From: Centropus unirufus | Lineage: Eukaryota; Chordata; Aves; Cuculiformes; Centropidae | DNA length: 64,000 bases | NCBI GenBank assembly: GCA_013397695.1 | Contig: VYZI01000236.1 | Coordinates: forward strand, 930,846 to 994,845 | Reading direction: 5' to 3' | Translations under genes and position numbers: made by a program | Notes under the pieces: generated by a model | Told to the model about the DNA's origin: nothing | What the model saw: only the letters and a program-made list of their open reading frames with translations | The model's database searches: none | Shown: one piece after another, positions 52,268 to 61,710 of the stretch | Layout of the letters: every line of letters starts with the position of its first letter | Numbering within the stretch: position 1 is the stretch's first letter

Positions 52268-52475
52268 CGGGTGGTAGGCTTGGACTGTAAACCCAATACA
52301 CACGGGAAGGATCCCGTCACTCCAGGGCTGTGTGGGCTTGGAGCCCGGCGGTCACCACCAGAAGGCGGTGTTGGCTCGGTAAAGCCGTTCGAGTTCATTG
52401 CCGAGAAAAAAAGCCGGCTCGGTGAAAATAGCTCTTCAAAGAGATAACTGCGGAGTAAGAACGAAAAATAAGTCG
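52268..52475. promoter_or_regulatory. small CpG-rich patch
   Basis: By my count about fifteen CpGs in about 208 bp, against very few in the flanking kilobases. It includes two GGCTCGGT words (52373-52380 and 52416-52423) with an inverted CCGAG between them, and a CTCF-like motif at 52355-52368. It could be a regulatory element kept unmethylated or a remnant of a GC-rich insertion. No coding frame is supported. Confidence 0.35.
52355..52368 (+). promoter_or_regulatory. CTCF-like motif (tentative)
   Basis: CCACCAGAAGGCGG agrees with the core CCASYAGRKGGCRS at every position except the ninth, where A replaces G/T. It lies within the CpG-rich patch. Confidence 0.3.
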
Positions 52476-53051
52476 GCCACTATTAAAAGTCAGTTCTCCT
52501 GCCTCTAAAAAAATAGTTGGCTTTTTTTTTCTGATTTCTGTAAGATGAATAAGGGGGGCGAGGTGGGGCAGGATTCTGACTTAAGGGTGTTGAAAATTCC
52601 TAGTAAAAAGGAAAAACATAAATGTAAAGACTGTTATGGGCGGACTTGGAAACAAAAATAAAAGCTACTGACTGTAAACAATAAGCCTTAAGAGTTTACA
52701 CAAGGAGCAGTTCACATCAGGAATGTCAGAAAACTACGTGTTGTTAAAAATGCTATTTAGTTGAAAAGGTGGATAAACTCAGAAATGGAACCCACTAATG
52801 CACCCCACCAGTGAAGCTCACTGGTCAAGCCAGCCAGCGTCACAAACCCCCAGGTACTCGGAGGAAGCAAAGAGTGGCCATCCTAGCTGAGATACTCACC
52901 AAAGCAGAAGACTCATCAGGTGGTGGTTTCAGGGGCAAAATACAGGACATTTATTCCTGCAAGCGTAGCCCTCCTCACTTACTGGGCTACAACAGACCTT
53001 TTCACAATCATGCAATAATTTTTCTTTATTTTCTTCCTCACCTAATGCTAC

Positions 53052-53333
53052 CTTGTGCCAAGAATCATCAAATGCTTCTTGTATTCTAGACAGTCCTGAG
53101 CACGAGCATTTAATCTGGTGAGATTTTCTCTCTCTGAAGGGACCCAGAGATTGCCTGCCTGTCAGGATACAAACGCTGGCACGGCCTTTGCTGTCAGACT
53201 TGCTGACTTGCCATAAATCCCACCCAGGCCATGGGCTGCCTTTCACAACCTCAAAGGCTGTGGTGATGAGGTATCCTAGGAAGCCCTTTGGGTAAGCCAC
53301 GCGGTAAGAAAAAGGCCTGTTAGAGTCTGCCTG
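53052..53333 (-). other. exon-like open segment of 94 codons
   Basis: On the minus strand a pyrimidine-rich ATCTTTTCTGTGTTTGTCAG (ending at 53334) precedes it, and CACAAG then GTAGCA (donor at 53051-53050) follows. The 282 bp between are an exact multiple of three, open in the frame that begins at the acceptor, less AT-rich than the surroundings, and contain several CpGs. The translation (starting QADSNRPFSYRVAYPKGFLG) has a balanced, protein-like composition, but I recognise no domain. The frame stays open past the donor to 52929. It could be a real phase-0 exon, a pseudogene piece, a fragment of an unrecognised repeat, or chance. Confidence 0.25.
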
Positions 53334-56300
53334 CTGACAAACACAGAAAAGATCCAATCAATAAATCACATTTCTAATGGTTTTCACAAAGCTATTTTAA
53401 TGGTCTGGTAATGCAGCAGAGATACCCACATCAAGAGATGCTGAAGAATATTTTTTAAGAGCAGTATTTAAAGGATTTGGCTGCATGAGCCTCCCTAATA
53501 CTAATTAACCATGTGTCTGGGGACTTCAAAGAAGGAAAGGTCACTATCTGCATTTTTATCTCAGGCAAACTTCTGCCAAAGACACCAGGGCCACCCTTCC
53601 TGTGGGTCTGTGCAGCATTCAACCCTGCTCCACCAGCTGTGCAGCACAGCAGGCGGAGACTACCAAGAGCAGGTTCTCCATATACCTGCTCCTTTGAGGT
53701 GTGTTGCCTTCCAGCACACCTAAGGGGAATTATCTTGAGGTGCTTTTATGTGTATTGATTGCAATTAACACAATTTTAAAAAAACCACAGAGAGCTTAAT
53801 TTATAGCTTGTATAGATCTTTCACTGTGCTGCGTGGCAGGATTTCTATGGAGGTCCACAGTTCATGAGCCAGATTCATCAGCTTTACTGATCTCACTTGA
53901 ATCAGACAATCTCAAACCCTGAAGAAGCTCAAATAGTGTAATTTGGAAATATTCATATTACTTTGATCTTTTTGATATGGACCCACACAAATTCACAATT
54001 GGTAGAATTTTCTGCCCACCTGTTTGAATTCAGTAGTTGAGTGACTCTTTAAAGGTAGCTGCTTATCTAGAAACACTGGCCTTGTGGATGTTGCCAATGG
54101 AAAATGTAATTGTTGTGGTTATTTCCTGGTCTATATTTTAAAATCATCAGGTTTACCAATTCAAAGGAGTGTAGATACTGCCTTTCTTTTAAAGAAGGTC
54201 TGTATGCCAAGGGCATGCACAACTCTGGTTCTGGCAAGTTGCCTGTGGGTGTTGGCTGCCCTTGAGGAAGCCAGTTGCAAAAAATTATGGACTTTCTTCC
54301 TCATCGCCTACTAAAACCGAAAGTTTATGATAGTCTGGACTGGAGAACACACACAACTCCCCAACAACTTCCTAATCTGCACCTAAACAAATCACTTGGT
54401 TTCTCCTTTAAGAAAGCTCAATGGGATTTTTATCAGTTTCTGTGTTTTGGCTACCTGGTGCACTCTGCAGTAAGTGCACTTTCAAACCAACAGACTAGCT
54501 GGAAGGTATGAGACATTTCCTTCCCCAGCTCTAACAATGACTTCTCGCCCTGGGAAAAACATATCTACTCTTCACAATTGCTTATTTAGAAATAAAAAGG
54601 GAGTGTTTTGTCAGGAAATGTGTTTCTTATCCAGCTACATGGAACACAATTACATCCACTTGTTTAATTTACATGTAGGCTTCAATCTTGTAAGCTTAGC
54701 TGCAGTGCCTCACTGCTGAGAGCCTGCAGACTACAGAGGGAGACAGCATTGGATTGGGTTTAGGAATCTTAAAGCCAAGCATAAAGCTTCATATGAGTGT
54801 TTCCATACTGATACCCTACATATTATATCAACTAAAGGAAATTTGCAGTTTCAGAATGCATTGAAAGATCCACTCATAGCCATAGAAACAAATTTGGTGG
54901 GTAAAGCAGCATAATCTTTGGATGTAGTGTGCATTCTTTCTCTTCATTTTCACAAGATACAAAACTATTTTAAGCTTAATGTCATATTACATCCCAAACG
55001 AAAGTGCAGTTCAGGTGGTCTTCTAATCCTGTGTATACACAAATGAAAGAAATAAATATGAATATGTATGTATCTTCAAAAATGGGGACAACACAATTTA
55101 ACAAAAGAGGTCATAATTATTTCCATGACCTATAAGGTCATTTCTCTAAAAAAAAATTACAAACAGACCAAAAAAAAGCCCCAAACCCAAAAAAGAACCA
55201 CCACCAAATATGTTGTACTTTATGACTATTAATAGAATTCATTAGACTATTTCAATTTTTTAACAAAATGGAAAGATTACTTCTCCTTTTTCTTTATCGT
55301 AGCACGTTTGTGTAACAAAGAAAAGTGTTTTCAACCAACTCCAAATTAGAATTTATCATCTATGAGGAGAAAAGTGTAAGAGAGAGCACTTTTATGTGTG
55401 CATATTTGCAGCATTGATTAAATACAGGCACAATGAAGCACTGAACGGTATTACCAGGAGAACTGAAATTGCGTTGTATGATACATTTATGTATGTATCT
55501 ATAAATGAAACACTTAATAGCTAATTTTGATCACTACTGATAGCCCACTACTAACAATCTTTTATGTATTAGGCTTGCAGTGATTTTTATGCAAGTATAT
55601 ATATAAACATAAAAAAAGAATATTTAATGTTTAGAGGTGTTCTTGTTTAATGCATTCTGAACCCCTCTAAAGGTGCACTAACTCTATACTAGACAAAAAT
55701 GTATAAGTGCCAGGAATATAATATGCCTTTACTATATGAATTCATGGCCTTAGAAATATGCAATGCAATTGTATTAAAAATTAGTTTGAAGAAAACAGCA
55801 AGTAGCATCTTCCATACCAAGATTATTAATACACTCCTCACATCTGCTGAAAAAATTAATAGGATTTCAGCTAGTGTGTATTAATATTCCAGATGTAGCA
55901 CATAGAACTAGTACAATTTAACCTCCTTTTGCTGAGAAGTTAAATTAAATATTGAACGTGCCTCTTAGAGTTTACTGTGAAATTCTGACCTAAGTATTCA
56001 GGTTTCCGCCTTTGTACAGATTCTCATTAGATGATTAATGTATCTATTTAATTATTTTCACATGGTTTTGATCTTTTTCCCTTTCCTGTTTCCTGAATAT
56101 AATTAGCCAGACATGAATGTGTTTTCTACATGGAAAGATGTGGTATTAAAACAGATTTACTTCTCTTTCTCACCATAGACCCAGCTCTAAAGCTACTGTT
56201 TCTCAGAGGAGTTTTGCTCTTAACTTCATTTTAAATAGATAAGGCTCAAAATTACACATGGCAAAACGAATTTCAATTTGTTCAATTGCTACCTGCACTG

Positions 56301-59300
56301 CAAACTTCTTCCTTTAGGACCACAGGGAGGTAGTGCCCAGATCCCTGGCGAAAACATGTAAAGGTCTATGTGTTTGCCATTGATCAGAAAATTCCTATTT
56401 CTTCTAGTTCTCATCACAGTTAATGATCACGTGCAGCTACCCATCAACAGACAGGGTATGTATATACATACATAACGCCTGTGTGTGCATGCACCTCTTG
56501 GAGAGAAAAAGAACTGACCAGTGAGTTCTTGATATAGACCCCAAAGCCTAACATGCTGACAGATCCTTCTCTTGACACTTTGGCATTTTGGAGCACTTCC
56601 AGCTGGGTAACCCAAATTCTGCATTTAATCCCGCTGTGCCCTGCTCCGCAACAAGCCTGCAATTGCTGGGTTTTGCAGCAGGCAGCTTACATTATCATCT
56701 TCCCCATCAGCCCATATCTGGCTGTAAACAGAAAAGAGGCTGAGGAGCAGAGAGATATGCGTGTACCGACATACACAAATGCTTATCAAAACAAGGAAAA
56801 CAGCATTAATATGACATTAGCATGTTGCAGCGACAATAACAATATGCATTTGGAGCATAGTGCTTTAAATACTGATATTCAAATAGATACCAACACATAG
56901 AAATAACTTCCTAAAATAAAGATCAAAGGGCTTCTCAAATGCCATCTTTCAAAACCTTGCTTAAAATGTTCTATTAGTATCTCTGTATATTTTATATAGG
57001 GAAATGTTTATTATATTGCTTCATAGCTATTAAAAAGCCATCTTTGTTAAAGAATGCATATATTTACATTAAAAGACAGCCTGCACATTTTGTACTTGAT
57101 ATCTTGGGGAAAAAATGCTTTTAACATTCCTAAAATACATTAAAAAAAATTTCTATGAACTGCAATTTAATGAGGTGATCTTTTTTGTATCCCAATTATT
57201 CTGAATAATATCACACATTGTTTTATAGAAAAGGGGAAAAAATCAATTGTAAAAATTCCTTTAGCACAGTTGTGCTTTCACAGCAGCCAAGAACAGCTAG
57301 CTGGGATCGACACCCCATGAGGGCTAAAACGTTTCCAATAAGGGAAAGCAATATTACAAATAGAAGCAAGAAAAAAAAGATCATTGACACGTGTGAAACA
57401 AAGTTGCTGTGGGAAGTCCAAAAATCTGTGAGCACACATGGCACACACAGACAAGCAGAAGGAAATATGTAAAAGGCACAGATGGAAACAGCCCCATAAG
57501 GATGCTGCCCACTAAATGCCTTTTTCATACTCCCATTACCTTTGGGCACCTGTTTACTTCCCATCGCAGTGTCTACTAGCTGTACCTCTTGCAGCAGAGT
57601 GGGATTCCTAGGTCTGCACTTTAAGGAAAATTTTTCCTTTTAATCCATACTCTTTCTTTCTGGTAGACCAGATACTTCAGCATGTGATGACCAGGCCTGT
57701 GCTTTCTATAACAGCTGCACACTCCTGTCATATGAAGCAATAACATTTGACCATATAGTTCGTAAGAAGCAGCTTCCTACTTGTATCTAGTGCATAAATT
57801 TCTCTTCTACCCAAGGCAAATCTACTGTTAATGAATTTCTGTTATATACCACTTACATAAAACATAACATCATGAGAGGAAACAGGGAATTATTATGTTT
57901 AAAAACATTAATGCCACACTGAGACTCTTAATTTACAAGCTTCAATACTGTGCTTGCCTACAAAATATGACCTTGGAATTTTCACAACCACAACATAACT
58001 TTCATTAATTTCTTGACTTTAAATACTACAATGATATTTTTTCCAGAGTAGTGTATTCATCTACCGGTTTTGAGGACTGTTATTTCTTCTCCTGTTCCTC
58101 TTTAATGACAAAGTAGACATCTTTTCTATTCCTCTTAAAATAAGCAGAGAAGAAAATGGTCTTTAAAACATCAGCCTCAGTCTCCATGTCTAAGCTTGCA
58201 TTAGGTTTCATGAAACCTTCATTGCAGGAGTGAGTACACATGTTTTTAACAGCTTTCTTAGTAACTCAAAAAGTTCTTGAAACAAATAGCACTACCAAAA
58301 TATAACATTTGGGAAGCACTGAACTAAATGTTGAATCAAGAGAGTAGCAGTATGCCTATAAGTGGGATGAAATAAACCTAGCATGGTAGCCTTCAACCAG
58401 CCTTTCAACTAAGACCTGATCCGATACCTGGTCTGTAGTAACCCTTACAGCCATAATACTCAAACAGCAACTGCAAATTAACTGCAGTTAACATTTGAAA
58501 AAAGCATGAGCCATCTGCACACAAATAGCTACCACCAAGTTTCAGGCTCTTCAGGCTTTGATTATCATGTGGTTCATTTTTATGGCCTGTTAAGAATCAT
58601 GCCTAGTTCCTTGGACTGAAAACAAACAGATTAATGTTTCTCATTTTTGCTTCCACTTCCTCTGTTTTCTACTAAAATGTCAGAACAAAATCAGTTGTGA
58701 AGATCTTAATAGCCAAACAGTGGCTCAGCGGTATCTGTGCTCTGCATTATAAGGCAGGAAACCTGCTGACTTCCAAGGGAAGTCCTCACCATCATGAATC
58801 AGCCCTGTGGCCATCAAGTCACCCTTAAACAGGAAAATTCCCGGCTGTAGGTACACAGTGAATGATTCTTCCAGCCATCTTAGCAGCTCCCACAAATTCT
58901 GAGCTCAGCATCCATGCAGCTTCTTTCATTTCCTTGCAAACACCCGTCCCTTCGACAGCTGTCCTTTCTCCACTTTCACACAAAATGCTTCCACTTCAGC
59001 TTCAGCGACTGCCTTAGCCCCCTGTTTTGATGAAATGGATCTTCAAGGCCAACCTCTCAAACATTTTTCAAACTAGAAAATATTGTAATAGTAAATGTTC
59101 CTAGATACATACTGATATAAGCCCTCCACCAAGGACTACAACTGATACAAATTTGCTAATGAATAAATGTCAAGGTCAACGTGTCTTCATTGCTATAAAT
59201 CACAGAATTCATATAAGATAACAGCACAAAATCCACCCACAAGCATAGATTCTTGCAGATTCTTCATATACATAGAATTACAGGAGTAGCTAAAAGAGAA

Positions 59301-60171
59301 AATCTTTCCTATTTCCGGGTATCTATTTATATTAACCCTGCTTTTGTATTGCTCTTTGTGGTATAAAAAATAAATCCCGCAATAGCCTGAACACATAACA
59401 ACTCCAGGGCCATGCCTTCCCGGGTAGCAGATAGGTCTACCAGGCAGACCTTTAACTTTTGCAGTTTTAAATCAAAACCATCAAATTTTCACTTCAGGTA
59501 GAACACAGCGCCTCAATTTAAAAGGGTCTCAGTAGCACACGTGTTAGCAGAGGATTTTCTCATGCGGGTCCAGTGGAGGGCAGCAAAATATTTACTGAAG
59601 AAATTTCTTCCATCAGTGTCCTCATCACTGAGTTATCTCAATAAATTGCTTCGTAAAAGCCTTGGAAGAGTTCAGTACTTCTTTGTTTTGCTTATAGGAC
59701 CTTATGCGTTTGTTTAGTTTAGTGAGAAATAAGTTTTTAGAATATTTGAGACTATTTTTCACATCAGCGACTGGGCCTTAAAAAAAACAAGGCTTCCAAT
59801 ATAATTAATTCTGTGGCACTCCCATTCTTTCCAGAGTTAATGACATCCCTATCAAGAGGAGGAGGGTACTAATTCCCTGCCTCAGAGCCAACTAGCTTGT
59901 CCTTTCTCTGGAAAGCTTGGGTAAATTTGCCAGTGGTTTAAATCCAACTGTATATCTCCAGCACAGCTGTATTGTCATAACGATCATCTTGCGTTATTAA
60001 TTTGCTATGAGCACGTGTTATCTCAGCTTTTAGCTTAACGTGAAGGGGAGTCAGCAGGACTAATGGAATAGTTTGGAAACTGTGCCCTAAGATGGAAGGC
60101 AAATATTAAAAGGAAAATACTTTAAAGTCTCTGTTAATGGATTTTGCACAATTTTCTTTAGGAGACTCGGA
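53334..60171. other. unique sequence, no gene recognised
   Basis: AT-rich, with open frames up to about 115 codons and no recognised family. A-rich words such as AAAAAAAGCCCCAAACCCAAAAAAG at about 55,150-55,200 are typical avian low-complexity sequence. A weak CTCF-like match is at 59570-59583. No transposon recognised. Confidence 0.5.
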
Positions 60172-60216
60172 NNNNNNNNNNNNNNNNNNNNNNNNNNNNN
60201 NNNNNNNNNNNNNNNN
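60172..60216. other. assembly gap (45 N)
   Basis: Forty-five undetermined bases in otherwise unique sequence. Neither flank is a simple repeat. Confidence 0.99.
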
Positions 60217-60558
60217 TGACTTATAATAACCTTGCGCATAGAGTCAGGCTGCAGAAAAATTGCTGGGAATAAATACAGCATATCTGTAAGTCTTCAGTCT
60301 AAATCACAGGAGCTGTTGAATGTTTTTAACTAAGGAGTGCAGATGTGTTTTACAGCCTGTAAAAAAAAAAATCACTCTCTTCATTAAATGTTTGGGACAT
60401 CCTGCTGGAAGTGAGCTTTCCTACTGATTTTTATGCAGACAACAGGCAGAAGGCAGAACAAAGAAGCACCACATAATGGTTTGGAGTCAGGAAGGGAGCT
60501 GAGGCAGCTGCCTGATGCCTCTGGCATCTGCTCCCACTTAACACCAAGCTGCCCGTAC

Positions 60559-60686
60559 CTGTGCTGCAGAGTGGCTCCAGCCTGGAGTTCACCCTGGCAG
60601 GAGCACGCAACAGATGCTGACATCCCAAGGGAGACAACTGTTGCACTTCTGGCATTGACTTTAAGCAGCCACCTCAGGAGCTCAGG
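60559..60686 (-). other. exon-like segment (speculative)
   Basis: On the minus strand CCTTAACATTTCAG precedes and CAGCACAG followed by GTACGG ends a 128-bp stretch that is less AT-rich than its surroundings. A 131-codon frame (60384-60779) runs through it; the peptide is not recognised. Length is not a multiple of three. As likely chance as real. Confidence 0.12.
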
Positions 60687-60830
60687 CTGAAATGTTAAGG
60701 AGCACTCACTAGGAATGATGCACACATCATAGTCAGAAATTTGAATCGTGCTGGTGGTTTTCCTGGTGAACACTGACAAAATCCAATGCTTTAAATTGTA
60801 AAGATGTTCTAAATTGTGATGTTTTAAATA

Positions 60831-61090
60831 GGACCTGAGGGAATGGCAGGAAGTTGTGCCAGGGAAGGGTTAGGTTGGATATTAGGAAAAGTCTCTTCAC
60901 CCAGAGGGTGGTGGAGCACGGGAACAGCTCCCCGGGGAAGCAGTCATGGCACTAAGTCTAACAGTATCCAAGAAGCGTTTAGACAATGCACTCAGTATAA
61001 ATGTTGGGGTAATCCTATGCAGGAATAGGAGTTCGACTCAAAGATTCCTTGTGGGTTCCTTCCAGCTGAGTTCATTCGGTGACTCTCAGA
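60831..61090 (+). mobile_element. CR1 LINE, short 3' end
   Basis: A plus-strand 5'-truncated CR1. In one frame it reads GNGRKLCQGRVRLDIRKSLF then TQRVVEHGNSSPGK, the conserved C-terminal CR1 blocks, before a stop at 60957. It continues with the family's typical 3' UTR words (caagaagcgtttagacaatgc, ggagttcgactcaaagattc, cttgtgggttccttccag). The octamer tail is worn (ttcattcggtgactctc). The 3' UTR type differs from the copy at 41,559, so the two belong to different CR1 subfamilies. It ends 38 bases before the mariner element. Confidence 0.9.
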
Positions 61091-61128
61091 ACTGAAGCAA
61101 AGAGCTGTTAGGTAAATGGATGCAGGTA

Positions 61129-61708
61129 TATCAGGTCGGAGAAAAAAATAAAAAAAATAATAAAAATAAAAAAAAAAAGGAGACCAATCCTATAGTTCAG
61201 GAAACAAGAGGGGGAAAGGGGAGTCAAAGAGATGGTTACTGAACAGGTTCCAACCTGTCACAGTGTGACAAGGCTCAGCTCCATCGCTTCACTCAGTACA
61301 AGCGCACACATGTTCAGACACAGATGTTTTCTTACCCTCAGTCTGAATAGGTTGGGGTGCAGGAGTGAACAGGGAGTTAATGCTGATGACGTGCCAGCCC
61401 AAAACACTTTGTCTGTGAAGCGGTTTTTAGCCAATAGTAACATCACTGCGCTTCAGCACCCACCCTGTTTGCCAGATCTGGCTCCCTGTGATTTCTGCCT
61501 TTTCCCAAAGATCAAGTCAGTGCTCAAAGGAACCATTTATCTTTTGTCGGTAGAAGACGTGAAAGTAAAAACAATGGAGATCTGTGGAATTTCTTTGACC
61601 ATTGGCAGCATTAGAAGAGAACTGTTTTGAATGTGATCATAGTTGATTTTCTTGCTTTGTTAAATAGTTACAGGCACAGTCTTGGGGTTTTTTGTGCCAG
61701 ACTTCATA
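61129..61708 (+). mobile_element. internally deleted mariner DNA transposon
   Basis: Terminal inverted repeats are visible. The left end TATCAGGTCGGAGAAAAAA and the reverse complement of the right end (TATGAAGTCTGGCACAAAAA) agree at most positions, and each is flanked by the dinucleotide TA (61127-61128 and 61709-61710), the target duplication of the Tc1/mariner superfamily. Full-length mariners are about 1.3 kb; this copy is 580 bp and lacks the N-terminal DNA-binding half. An A-rich low-complexity run (61142-61178) follows the left repeat. The 3' half encodes the transposase C-terminus. It cannot encode a working transposase. Confidence 0.85.
61232..61633 (+). pseudogene. mariner transposase fragment (C-terminal, DD34D end)
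   Basis: The 132-codon frame has, in its second half, NADDVPAQNTLSVKRFLA, then HPPCLPDLAPCDFCLFPKIK and SVLKGT. These correspond to the mariner 'HHDNAPAH' block (second catalytic Asp) and the 'HPPYSPDLAPCDF' block (third catalytic Asp). I count 34 residues between the two Asp, the spacing that defines mariner (DD34D). The first catalytic Asp and the helix-turn-helix domains are missing. The first 45 or so residues do not align with the family. Near the end the frame is broken: FFDHWQH-like and FECDH-like mariner words are in other frames before the right terminal repeat. A decayed, non-functional remnant. Confidence 0.85.
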
Positions 61709-61710
61709 TA

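Noticed and set aside
59570..59583. CCAGTGGAGGGCAG as a CTCF core match
   Set aside because: It lacks the strongly conserved A at the sixth position and lies in no special context.
60843..61028. 61-codon plus-strand frame beginning MAGSCAREGLGW
   Set aside because: It is an off-frame reading of the CR1 C-terminus; the family blocks lie in another frame.
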